Source: Macrothele yani (Eukaryota; Arthropoda; Arachnida; Araneae; Macrothelidae). From it: a stretch of 64,000 nucleotides of DNA. Within the stretch, counting starts at the first letter, position 1; the number at the start of each line of letters is the position of its first letter. The position numbers and the translations under genes are program-made. Under the pieces are notes generated by a model. That model made no database searches. It saw only the letters and a list, made by a program, of their open reading frames with translations, and was not told the origin of the DNA. The stretch covers positions 48,140,469-48,204,468 of the forward strand of contig CM076996.1 of NCBI GenBank assembly GCA_039090855.1, given 5' to 3'. This document shows positions 10,691 through 20,382 of this stretch, one piece after another.

Positions 10691-11125
10691 CTTTTTTATC
10701 CCAGAGATTCGCCCTTCAAAGATGTCTGTAACTGAAAACACGTGATGCATTTGATCGTCAAATTGTTAACGAATTTTGTTCAGTCAGTGTTCCAACTTCC
10801 AATGCTGTGTCTCCTGGACGCGTGTTAAATAGTTCGTAACGCTTTTGGTCCGTTTGATTCTACAGCTGTATGTTGGAATGTCAAGAGTAAAGGATCCAAC
10901 AAAATTATATATTGTCGCCGATGAAGGAGAAACCAAAAATGTTGTGTACGGCCAAGTGCTGAAATAATCACAGTATGAATGAATAATTTGTAATGACCGA
11001 CTTTGTGAAATCAGCTTTTTGTCTTTCTTGCAAGCATCAATTTTTCCCCGATTTTTTCAGTGACATATAAGGCAATATGAAATTAATAAGCCTAAATCCC
11101 GGGCAAAGCCGGGTAGTAAAGCTAG

Positions 11126-11314
11126 TACTGTATAGTTTCTCAAAAATCAGTAACGTATATCGGCAAAACAAATTATCCACATTCTCCGATTGATTTAACA
11201 ATCAAACAATTTCATTTTCAAAGTAAAAGTTCTATTAATATTTCCTCTAGTTATCATTCCCGAAGCTAAAAGACACAAAGACATAAGTGGGTAAATAAAA
11301 GAAAAATAAAGTAC
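11126..11314 (-). other. LINE piece 2, downstream part
   Basis: Degenerate continuation of the LINE between its RT block and the Helitron. The minus-strand reading with YFSFIYPLMS and GNINRTFTLKMKLF resembles the usual connector after the RT domain. No separate feature seen. Confidence 0.5.
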
Positions 11315-11690
11315 TTAATTTATTGTAATTGGCAAGCAACTCAAAATCCTGGAAAAAACTCCACTACGAGATCTCAACGTAACTGCCAAGGCATCAATAC
11401 GTGCATCCCATAGTAAATTTTCATGCAGATAAACTCCCAAAAATTTAACATTTGCATGAAAAGCCAAAGCAATATCATTCAAATAGATCCGTAAAGTAGA
11501 TACTGTCACAACCCTTCGACAAGAGAAAAGAACACAATTTGTTTCAGAAACATTGAGGGTTAAAGAATTGCAACAGAACGAAGTGAAATACTCTTGCAAG
11601 TCATGGTAGACACGTGGTATCTACTCAGATACCGCATGACCAGAAAAAAAAAACTTGTGTCGTCAGCAAATAAAACCGCATTTGCACTGG
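11315..11690 (-). pseudogene. LINE reverse transcriptase, catalytic FADD block
   Basis: Part of the split LINE. The minus-strand reading contains SSANAVLFADDTSFFF (about 11690-11640), the polymerase block with the two catalytic Asp, and after a frame change TLNVSETNCVLFSCRR and NVKFLGVYLHENLLWDARID. The preceding RT blocks are 1.8 kb away at 13497-13774, because a HINE inserted between IYIN and ANAVLFADD. Confidence 0.82.
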
Positions 11691-11879
11691 AAACAAGAAA
11701 GATCACACCGAATTTTCGGGTGTAATAAGCATGTCTTTTGAATCCGTTCTGACGCAAATTAAATTTATCAAAGCTATTCAAAGGCAATGGAACCGGTATG
11801 GAAAACAATAGTATCTGACGGAAGAAAGAAGCTTTTCAATCGGGTCCTTAATCCTTCAGATATTGGTGTAAACGGAATC

Positions 11880-13310
11880 TTGAGCTTACGAACTCTTAGA
11901 AACAGGGTTATCGACAAAAATAAGATGTGACATTACGTCCCCTGGTGGGAAAACCATGCATTATTTTAGGAAGAAATTATTCTCAAAAGATTTATCCATA
12001 TGAGCGGTATCGGTCCAAGAAAAAAAAATTTAGTCGAGTTTTCAGGAGCCCAGATTTTGCTACAAATACATCAGAAGCAGAAATTAACACTTATGACCCC
12101 TGGTGGCCAAACCATTCTTTACAAAACATTAGAAATTATGTGAAAAATATTTTTCATCAGGTCTTGTATGCGATACAGGAAGAATTTTTCAAATCGGAGT
12201 TTTAGGAGCAGAAAACGCAATTTACCTTTATGCGCCCTAGCGGAAAGCCTTAAATGATTTACGTGAAAGTTTTGAATTTATAGGAAAAAACATTTCGCAT
12301 CGGAAACACTATCCAACAACAAAGGAATTTTTCAAATTGGACTTTTAGAAGTAGAGATATTGACAAAAATAAGGCGTAGAAACCATGCATTACTTCAGAA
12401 TAAAGTATTCCTAAAAGGTTTGTCGACATGAGTAGCATCGGTCAACAACATACTTTTTTTTCAATCGAGATTTTAGAAGCTCATATTTTGCTGCAAATAC
12501 ATCAGAAGTGGAAATTAAGACTTACGCCGCCTGGTGGTCATACCATTTTTTACAAAAATTAGAAATTATATGCAAAGGATTTCCCATCAGGAGTTGTATC
12601 CGGTGCAGAAGGAATTTTTCAAATCGGAGGTTTAGAAGCACAGAAATAGTGGGAAACGCACTTTACCTTTACGCCCCCTAACGGAAAGTCTATGAATTAC
12701 TTGAAAATTTTGAAATTATATGAAAAACATGTCACACGGAAAACACTATCCAACAAAGAAGGAATTTTTTAAATCGGACTCCTAGAAGTAGAGATATTGA
12801 CAAAAATAAGATATACATCTACGCCCCCTGGCGGAGAAACTGTGCGATATTTTAGGAAAATATTCCAAAAAGGTTTATCGATGTGAGCGACATAAGTCCA
12901 CGAAAGAATTTTTTCAATCGATATTTTAGAAGCTCAGATTTTATGGCAAATACATCAGAAGCAAAAATTAACACTTACGCCCCTTGGTAGCCAAAGTATT
13001 CTTTACCAAAAATTCGAAATTATATGCAAAAGATTTTCCATTAGGAGATGTATCCGCTGAAAAAAGATTTTTCAAATCGGAGTTTTAGGGGAAGTGTTTT
13101 CGGAAAAAATGTAATTTACTTTTACGCCCTCTAGCGGAAAATCTATGCGTAATTTGAAAAGGAAACTGTATCTAAAATACTCTTCGACATAAATGGAATC
13201 GAAAGATAAAATAATTTTTCAATCGGATGTTTAGAAGCAAATATGTGGATTAAAACGTAATTTTGAATTCGACATCATCTGCATTTACGCCCCTAGCGGC
13301 AAAATTGTAT
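11880..13310. repeat. Higher-order array of about 150-bp modules (HINE copy 1)
   Basis: Each module contains TTTTCAAATCGG (or TTTCAATCGA), then TTTAGAAG, then about 45 bp later a C-rich core such as CGCCCCCTGGCGG or GCCCTCTAGCGG. Cores fall near 11936, 12096, 12229, (12380, core deleted), 12525, 12671, 12822, 12978, 13124 and 13287. Three module types alternate: b with GAGATATTGACAAAAATAAG, c with GCAAATACATCAGAAGC, a with AAAACGCAATTTACC. So the higher-order period is about 440-450 bp. Confidence 0.88.
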
Positions 13311-13426
13311 ATCGTAAAAAAAAAAAAAAACGAAATGAAGGATCATCATTTGCGTATTTCAAGTTTCCGAATGCAAAAAGAATTTTTCAAATCGGACTAA
13401 TAGTTGCAGAGATACCGTGGGTACAG

Positions 13427-13452
13427 GCGGACGGACGGACGGACGGACGGAC
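13427..13452. repeat. GGAC microsatellite
   Basis: Tandem GGAC units inside the HINE between the last module and the terminal hairpin. The second HINE copy has a shorter run at 41765-41778. Confidence 0.9.
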
Positions 13453-13844
13453 AAACCGATAACATAAGCACGATCTTTTTTTACAAAAGACGTGCTAAAA
13501 ATATTAAATATATAATTTATGTAAATTAAAAAAAAGTAGTGGACCAAGAACTGATACCCTGTTGAACCCCATAATGAACAGCTTTTACACTGGTACGAAT
13601 AACCTGTAACTGAACATATTGTGTCCTCCCAGTTAAATAACTCTCAAAAAAAGTTTCAGCAACTCCCCTGACACCAATGTGTTCAGGCTTCGATAATAAA
13701 ATATCATGTCTAACTGTATCAAATGCGCGAGACATGATTTTACCAGCTATGTGATTCTGCAGTGACCGGTGCAAGTGAAAATCCGTTGGTGCAAAGCATG
13801 GTGAAAACAGTGGGTGAAGAAAATGTTACCTGCCAAGTTCCTAG

Positions 13845-14066
13845 TATTTTTTTCAGGGGGGGGGTTAAAGGCCACCCGTGAGCAACTAGTTTGCTTAAAA
13901 AGCAGTCCCTCGTCCTTACCTTACGGATACTGATTCCAGGGAAGGGATAGAGCCAGTGTCGTAAGAAAAACACAACATCCATGCCCCACCGGGGATTCGA
14001 ACCCTCACCCATCTTGGACGAATCGTTAGAAGCCAGCGCGTAGACCACTGCGCCACCAGGGTGGCC
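13845..14066 (-). mobile_element. SINE family 1
   Basis: T-rich start, body segments GATTCCAGGGAAGGG and AAACACAACATCCATGCC, box B as GGGGATTCGAACCC, box A region GACCACTGCGCCACC, all in reverse orientation. No clear TSD. Mutated relative to the copy at 55372. Confidence 0.88.
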
Positions 14067-14249
14067 CTGCATTTTGTGCTCTGTTGCTATTGCCACATAT
14101 GGCATAACGTTATACAGAAGGAAGACAACACTTTACCGATTCACTAAACTGTGAGGCTTAGACTTCAAGGGCTCGTATACCCTGCAAGTTGCCGAGAGTA
14201 AAGACACGCAATGATCGTTTGGTTGGGAGCTACCAAATCATGATGGATA

Positions 14250-14640
14250 ACTTCCTGACAATCCTACCAATCGCAGAGCTTGACCTTCTTCAAGTTGGGA
14301 TCAGCTTCTGGAGTCATCTTTGAAGCTCCACCCTCCCTCCTCCATATTTTTGAGAAAAGATTTGGTGCGTCTAGTATTCTTGTATAGCACAAATTTTTCG
14401 TCTGGAGTCACTATTCTATCTAAGGACGGATCGGTTTTATACTGAGCTTGCAGAGATACATTTATCGTCACTTCATCCATTCGGTTCTTAGACGATAAAA
14501 CATGTGGTGCCCATTGATCCAATTTTGGGACCATTCCAATTGACTGACTTTTCCTCATGACAGTAGTTGCTCGATGAATAGAAAGTCGTATCAGTAATAT
14601 ACTCGAAGGATTGATGGGAGTCGGATTCAATTATTACCAA
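14250..14640 (-). pseudogene. mariner transposase fragment
   Basis: Minus-strand reading around 14570-14330 shows GMVPKLDQWAPHVLSSKN, the linker following the HTH domains, and DRIVTPDEKFVLYKN, the first catalytic Asp region (usual DEKW here DEKF). Nothing of the second half is recognisable. It is a family distinct from mariners A and B. Confidence 0.75.
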
Positions 14641-15059
14641 TATTTCTTCATCACACACTTCAGAAGGGCGTGTTTACCTGGGCGGGTTTATTCACTCACA
14701 GCGTTCGTCCCGTGTTCAGCTTGTGTGACCCTATGTACAGTACCTCGGCTGCCGTACATTTTTTATCGAACGCAAAAGCAAACAGCGAAGAATGCACACT
14801 TGATCAAAATTTACGTTAACATTTCAAATGCTACACACCAAATCAGTTGTAATTGCCAAATACAATTTTTTTATCGCAAGAAATCTTCAGCAGGTAAACT
14901 GCTAAGTGCTGCCATTTCCTCTATGCTTTGGAAACCTAAAACAAAGTTTGCTTGATATGCAATTCTAACCGGCAAAAACTTGTGCACTTGCACAATTTTT
15001 TGCCCATCTCTGTGTCAACATAATTCAATAGACTAAAAAATTTTTGGAACATTACATTT
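14641..15059. other. Unassigned stretch between mariner relics
   Basis: One moderately long + ORF (14611-14955) has no recognisable motif and no support from composition. No repeats seen. Confidence 0.4.
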
Positions 15060-15061
15060 TA

Positions 15062-16350
15062 TTGGGTGTGTGCATAAGTTCTACCCGTTTTTGTAGGCTA
15101 CAAAGAAAGGAGGAGAACACAACGAATAACGTATCTAGGATTCTACATAATTGCCATCATTCTGTATGACCTCTTGCCATCAATCTGTATGACCTCTAGT
15201 CTGTGAGTAGGTGAATGCCACTCGGAAAAAATTCCTGTGTTTTAGAGTAAAAAAAGCAATGTAATGCCGTTTTCACATCGTCCACATCATCGAAGGTTTG
15301 TAGAGCGAGGGCGTTCTGTTATGAACGAAAAAGGAAGTAGTCCGTAGGTGCCAGGTCAGGGGAATACGCCGGGCGAGGTAACACTTTCCAGCCAAAGTCC
15401 AGCAATTTTTGCCGGGTGATTAAAGCAGCACGACATCTGTCGTTATCATGATGAAGGATCACGCCTTTGCGATTGACGACTGCTGGCCGCTTCCATGTCA
15501 GTTTTTCTCTCAATCTGTCCAACTGTTGGCAGTAGAGGTCAGCATTTATCGTTCGGTTAGGTGCCAACACCTCCCAGTGGATTACTCCCTGAACATCCCA
15601 CCAAACACTCAACAAAACGTTTTTGGGATGCAGTCTTCCTTTTGAGGTCGACGGAGCAGGCACCGCACCTTGGCACACAGTCCGTCGACGCTTTACATTA
15701 CGGTACAACATCCATTTCTCATTATCCGTTACAATTCGTCCCAAAAACGGTTCATTTCTGTGACGAGAAAGCAAAGAAACACAGGTACGGATTATCTCCT
15801 GTCGTTGTTTTGCAGAAAGCTGGTGCGGAACCCAGTTATCGAACTTGGTGATGAACCCAAACGCATGCATTCGTTTTTCGACTATTGTTCTGTGTACCGA
15901 CAACGTTTTCGCTAATTCCTGAATGGTTGAATGGGTCATTTGTTACGGCTTGGGCCACGTCCTCGTCAGAAACCACGGATGGACATCCAAGACGTGATTG
16001 ATTTTTACAGCTTCTGTCTCCGTCCCGGAATTTCCGAAACCAACGGCGACATGGGCTATCAGTAACTGCATCCTCCTCATACATTTGCCAGATGTTGCGG
16101 CAAACCGCGGCGGGAGTACTGCCTTTATCGAACTCGTACAGTAAACAATGTTCATTATGCTCCTTGTCGCATGCCATGTTACACCGTGTCCGTGATATCC
16201 GTTACGAATGACTTACTCGGACGAACCTAGTTCCTCTATATGCTCTACTGCTCCACGCTTTATTTGCCGAAAATTTGGCATCGCAGTATCATCTGTGACG
16301 TAACTACTGTATCTATTGCAAAACCAGGTAGAACTTTTGCACACACGCAA
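15062..16350 (-). mobile_element. mariner transposon B, full length
   Basis: Termini TTGGGTGTGTGCATAAGTTC and, read inward from the right, TTGCGTGTGTGCAAAAGTTC. TA duplications lie at 15060-15061 and 16351-16352. Length 1289 bp. It belongs to the same family as mariner A (169-1682), with high identity along the gene. Confidence 0.95.
15150..16177 (-). pseudogene. mariner B transposase, inactive
   Basis: Starts MACDKEHNEHCLLYEFDKG at 16177, and the HTH region reads WFRKFRDGDRSCKNQ. A frame change near 15940 separates it from the catalytic part at 15939-15319. The catalytic part has HTH2 (SVHRTIVEKRMHAFGFITK), TDNEKWM, then HHDN and YSPDLAPTDYFLF. The first catalytic Asp of the family (TSDEKW in copy A) is Asn here, which would abolish cleavage. 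The C-terminal end has another frame change near 15315 and a short duplication of TCTGTATGACCTC around 15160-15198. Confidence 0.9.
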
Positions 16351-16352
16351 TA

Positions 16353-17300
16353 AAATTTTTCTGAATGTTCTAAATTTGACTTACCATTTTTAATTATTAA
16401 TGTCATTATTAATATCGTAATCATTAATATTTGTTGTTGCTTCTGCAGTTAGAAGATGTGTTCACTGCATTCGAATCCGCCGTAGCCTTCTTCTTGATAA
16501 TAGTTGGCCTTTGTCCAAAAAAAACAATGAGCTGAATAGTCACCGAGAACATCATGTGTAACGTTTGAAAAAGATAAAAATATTTCAAGAATATTCTTCA
16601 GTTAATCATAGAAGCGGCACGAACATAGAGAGACGATATTATCAACTAACGAGTAAGGTTACAACAACAAATTATGAAGTTTTGAACGCAGATCCACCTT
16701 TACTGTATTTCTATATCTTTTTTTTTCACAGTAAAATTAGCGAACTCATACGTTACAGTTTCAAAAAAGAAAGTTTTCTGATGCTTTAGCTTAATACAAT
16801 GTTTACCCCTCTTTAAGAATCGACTAAAACTTGTAGTTCATTTCGCAGTCTACCATCAAATATGTATGTCATAGCAATTAAACAGCTACAACTTTTGATC
16901 GATTAACTAGAAGTTTTGAAATTAACTTCTGAACATCATGAAAAATTCAGGCTTTTGTTGAGCCTTTAACCTGAAACACCCTTTTTCATGAAATGATCTT
17001 TAAATAATAAATCTATTGTGCTACAGTTTCCACTACGTACGTCAGAACTCATTTGTCGAGAGAGATATTAACAACTCGGTTCCAAACAATAGAATATTTA
17101 TTTAGAATGCATGATACCCAAAGAAAACAAAACAGCACTTTACGATATTATTCATAGTCTTGGTATAAACGGCACTTCCATATGTAATTTATTGATGATC
17201 TAGAAGTTCATTATGACATCACTTTCGGAATAATTCTTCAATCATGCGCTTTTAAAATCAATTGGCTTTTGAATAATTTCGGTCACATAATATTTCATAT
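16353..17300. other. Unassigned A/T-rich stretch
   Basis: No recognised element. Short ORFs without motifs. The LINE that follows ends at an ATC microsatellite near 17303. Confidence 0.45.
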
Positions 17301-17302
17301 AT

Positions 17303-18244
17303 CATCATCATCATCATCATTGTCAACCATTATCAATCCACTGCTGGACGAAGGTCTCCCCAAGTTTCCTCCACAACGGTCTGTCTTGTGCCAGTCTCCT
17401 CCATGTCACCCCTGCATACTTTCGAATTTCATCCACCCATCTCCCATGTGGTCTTCTTCTGGGTCTTTTCCTGTCCCTTGGAATCCAATCTAAAATTTCG
17501 GCTGTCCATCGATGATCTGTCCTTCTGGCAGTATGTCCAGCCCATTGCCATTTCAGGGATTTAACTCTGATCATGATGTCTTCCACTCTTGTCATTTTTC
17601 GGATCCACGAGTTCCTCTTCTTATCTCTCCTGGTTACACCAAGCATGCACCTCTCCATGCTTCTTTGAGTTGTCTGCAGCCTTTGTATGTCTCTTTTAGT
17701 TAAGGTCCACGTCTCCGCACCATACGTAAGCACTGGAAGGATGCATTGATCAAACACTTTTCTTTTAAGACATAATGGCATATTGCTCTTGAAAATTATG
17801 CTGTTTCTTCCAAAAGCTCTCCAGGCAAGTTTTGTACGCCGATTAATTTCTTCATCAATGTGACCCTCACTTGATATCTGCTGTCCAAGATAAACGTACG
17901 TGTCTGTTATCTCCAGCTTTTCTCCATCAATCGATAAATCTTCATTTCTTGTAAAAGCATTGAACATCACTTTTGTCTTCTGAAAGTTCATTTTTAATCC
18001 CACTTCTTTACTCTTGTCAGCAAGTTCCTGGATCATACTCTGCAGCTCTGATGGGGTAGTTGCAAAAATGACTACGTCATCAGCAAAACGAAGGTGGGTT
18101 AGATAATCTCCATTAATCTTTATCCCCTTGTTTTCCCAGCTCAGTGACTGAAAAACACCCTCCAATGTGGCATTAAAGAGCTTCGGAGATATGGTGTCAC
18201 CTTGTCTCACTCCCTTCCCAATTTTTACGTGTGTTGTATTTTCA

Positions 18245-18245
<1 letters not shown>
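17303..18245 (-). mobile_element. RTE-type LINE, 5'-truncated
   Basis: The 3' end on the minus strand is an ATC/GAT microsatellite (17303-17320), typical of RTE elements, which end in short repeats rather than poly-A. The 5' break is at a TA repeat near 18251. The body is the long RT reading described separately. Truncation fits incomplete target-primed reverse transcription. Confidence 0.88.
17323..18210 (-). pseudogene. RTE reverse transcriptase, C-terminal 295 residues, open
   Basis: Reads RQGDTISPKLFNATLEGVF (RT block), HLRFADDVVIFA (catalytic FADD block near residue 43), QKTKVMFN, YLGQQIS, then the C-terminal region with LTYGAETWTLTKRD, WQWAGHTARR, RPHGRWVDEIRKYAGVTW and the ending ETFVQQWIDNG. 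The order and wording match the RTE clade. The whole segment is free of stops, so insertion may be fairly young. The endonuclease and the first RT blocks are missing, so the gene cannot act on its own. Confidence 0.88.
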
Positions 18246-18276
<31 letters not shown>

Positions 18277-18585
18277 GTATAATAGGAAATATTATAAAAG
18301 ATTAAAATTACAATTTTATTTTCTGAACATAGTTTCCATTGTTCTCAACTGAGTAATTCACGAACAGGAATGTATGTAACAGACGCCAATGAAAATGTTA
18401 CAGTAAAGAATCGTTGCTTGTGAATACCCAAAAGCTCAAAAAAAAAAAAAAAAAAAAAAAGAAAGAAATCAAAACTATATAATGTACTTGTAGGAAAATA
18501 AAGTGACGAAAAAAGGCACCAGGATAAATTCTGCTAGTAAAAGAGAACGAATGAGCTCCAACGAAGTGCAAGAGTTCAAGGTTGG
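18246..18585. other. TA repeat and spacer
   Basis: A TA dinucleotide run at about 18251-18277 and an A-run at 18437-18460; otherwise unassigned. Confidence 0.6.
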
Positions 18586-18799
18586 GACTCCGCGGTGGCA
18601 GTGTGGTCTAAGCGGACGGCTTCTCCGAGTGGGCCCGGGCCCGAGCCTCAGATGAGACATGGGTGGCGTGCATGTCTCATAGCCTTGGCCCTTCCTCCTC
18701 CAGGAATCAGCAGCTATAATTCAGGGACGAGCGACTGCTCATAGCCCTTAGAGCCATTGACGGCCGTCGTTAATCCCCCTTTCACTAAAATAAAAAAGG
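18586..18799 (+). mobile_element. SINE, diverged subfamily, 9-bp TSD
   Basis: Head with GGTGGCAGTGTGGTCTAAGC (box A region), GGGCCCGAGCCTCAGATGAG in place of box B, then ATTCAGGGACGAGCGACTGC and CGGCCGTCGTTAATCCCCC plus an A-rich tail. TCAAGGTTG flanks it at 18577-18585 and 18800-18808. The middle differs from the main SINE family, so it is a separate subfamily. Confidence 0.85.
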
Positions 18800-18999
18800 T
18801 CAAGGTTGAAAAATCACGCTTGACAAGAATCCGTGGTATCGTACTCCAGAATATATATTGTAACTATGGCCCATTAAACGTAATTCGGAGAAAATCAGCA
18901 ATTCATTATCATCGAAAAATAAATTTCCCAGGATAATCCCGTATTTTAAAGAACATAATTTTATCGAATTTCACATGACAAATTCATAGCTTCGAAACA

Positions 19000-20380
19000 C
19001 ACTGCCTGACAGAGAAAATGCCACACCATGAAGAAATGTTTGAAAATAGACCAAACTGCACACACAGACAGCCAAGTAGGTCCTGAACAAATGATTTCAT
19101 TGCCACATACACTCTAGTCTCCAGTTGCCTCATATACAAGATGATGAATAATGGGTATGGCCCCATTTTGGCCAATACAGCGTTGAATCCGACGTGGCAT
19201 CGAGGCAGTGAGAGTCCAAATAGAGTCGTGGGGTATCGTGGACCATGTGGTGTTGATCCGAGTACACAGTTCATCTTCATTTTGCGGTGGTGTGAGGGTA
19301 CTCAACCGACGGCCAATGGTGTCCCGCAGATGATGGATGGGCGAGAGGTCTAGGGATCGTGCTGGCCACGGAAACATCAGCACACCGTGTAAATCATTCA
19401 GGCTGATCCAAGCGGTTTGCGGCCGGGTGTTATCCTGTTGAAAAACGGCGTTTGGGATGTTTTGAAGATACGGTAGTGCCACGAGCTGCAGCACCTCGTC
19501 AACATAGCGGCGTGCCGTCGATGTACCAGCGGTGAGCGGTTGTTGGCGCTGATAGCACCCCGCACCATGAGTCCACGTTGCCGAGCCGTGTGGCGCTTCA
19601 CAATGGCGGAGGAATCCGCTCGTTGGCCACGTCGCCTCCCGACCCTCACACGGCGATTATCCGTGGTGCGACAGAACCGGGATTAATCGCTGAACACCAC
19701 ACTATCCCATTCGGCACGGCACGCAGCTCTGGAGCGACACCACACCAAGTGGTGACGACGATGGCTCGCTGTTAAGGGTAGCCTTCGCAACGGACGGTTG
19801 GACAGCAAACCAGAAGCAGCCAATCGCCGCGACACTGTCCGCGTCGATATCGCAGCATCCACGCCACCCCGTACACTCCGCAAAATGTTGCCCGTTGTGG
19901 CCTGTATGTCTGCTACAGCATGACGTCCGTAGCGACGATCACGTCTGCTTCCGTGCTCCGGTCACCCTACGACGTTGCGCAGATCCTGCCTGGAACCACT
20001 GTCTCCAAATGCGACCAACGGTTGTGGCATCACGTTGCGTTTCTTCCGCAATACGACGCAAAGACCATACGGCGGCACGAAGTCCTACGATGACACCTCT
20101 CGTGAACTCATCCGTTTGACGAAATCGCGTACGACGTCGTCTTAACGGCATTGGCACCCTTTGTTCGTTCTCCAGACACAGTAACAGCAGAACCACTCAG
20201 TTATTGCGGCCGTGATGACGCCTCGACTGATGGCCTCAGGGAATGGTTGCCCGCTCATATCCCGTGCGATTGGTCTGCAAATGCAATCATTTTCATGACT
20301 TGTACATGTGCACCCACCCTGCAATTTGCATAGCGCTGCGTTCATGTCTTAGTGGTGTGGCATTTCTCTGTCAGGCAGTG
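19000..20380 (-). mobile_element. Tc1-like transposon with near-perfect 29-bp TIRs
   Basis: Left terminus CACTGCCTGACAGAGAAAAT, right terminus read inward CACTGCCTGACAGAGAAATG, continuing into GCCACACCA in both. TA follows at 20381-20382; the left TA is mutated. Length 1381 bp. The flank at 18800-18999 is unassigned. Confidence 0.92.
19114..20196 (-). pseudogene. Tc1-like transposase, frameshifted
   Basis: Parts in order on the minus strand: 20130-19940 HTH region (RQTDEFTRGVIVGLRAAVW, RRIAEETQRDATTVGRIWRQ); 19883-19683 with TVSRRLAASGLLSNRPLRR and the first Asp region VVFSD; 19649-19500 with RGLMVRGAISANNRSPLV; 19494-19114 with AVFQQDNTRPQTAWIS and PARSLDLSPIHHLRD. The third acidic residue, Glu in the usual PIE, is His here. 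Several frame changes separate the parts. Confidence 0.88.
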
Positions 20381-20382
20381 TA

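Larger units (their letters stand above)
9354..11125 (+). mobile_element. Non-autonomous Helitron
   Basis: The 5' end reads TCTTATATATAAAACACGAA. The 3' end has a hairpin CCCGGGCAAAGCCGGG (11098-11113), then GTAGTAAAG and CTAG (11122-11125). The left neighbour base is A (9353) and the right neighbour is T (11126), the A|T target used by Helitrons without target duplication. The flanking LINE reading continues across it. There is no Rep/helicase coding, so it depended on another copy. Internally it holds a tandem duplication and a captured or inserted segment. Confidence 0.85.
11691..13496 (-). mobile_element. HINE (non-autonomous Helentron) with 150-bp central modules, copy 1
   Basis: On the minus strand the element starts AGCACGTCTTTTG at 13496. 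Its inverted partner lies not at the other tip but inside it (11728-11740), followed by a hairpin ACACCGAATTTTCGGGTGT (11705-11723 on +) and about 11 more bases ending CTTG. A terminal repeat paired with a subterminal one beside a hairpin, no TSD, and insertion within a T-run fit the Helentron/DINE-1 group. The centre is an array of about 150-bp modules (see the repeat entry). A GGAC microsatellite (13427-13452) lies near the 5' end, as DINE-like elements often have. No protein is encoded. It sits in the RT of the LINE. Confidence 0.75.
8813..13774 (-). mobile_element. CR1/L2/Jockey-like LINE relic in three pieces
   Basis: A non-LTR retrotransposon on the minus strand. Piece 1 (13774-13497) encodes reverse-transcriptase blocks: SRAFDTVRHDILL, FFESYLTGRTQYVQL, GVQQGI, then in another frame LGPLLFLIYIN. 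Piece 2 (11690-11126) continues with NAVLFADDTSFF, the RT catalytic DD, then TLNVSETNCVLFS and VKFLGVYLHENLLWD. Piece 3 (9353-8813) has the C-terminal segment YIFRVTLLMHERVYANK and WLPIYIRSIVNYASFKREL, then a 3' UTR ending in a GATAAA-type tail. The gaps are filled exactly by a HINE (11691-13496) and a Helitron (9354-11125). Clade is not resolved; 5' part missing; many stops. Confidence 0.82.

Noticed and set aside
11691..13496. Plain satellite DNA
   Set aside because: Defined tips, fixed module order in two separate copies and insertion into a LINE gene point to a mobile element.
13359..13547. ORF joining HINE and LINE sequence
   Set aside because: The reading crosses the insertion junction: LIYINYIF is LINE, the rest is HINE terminal sequence read by chance.
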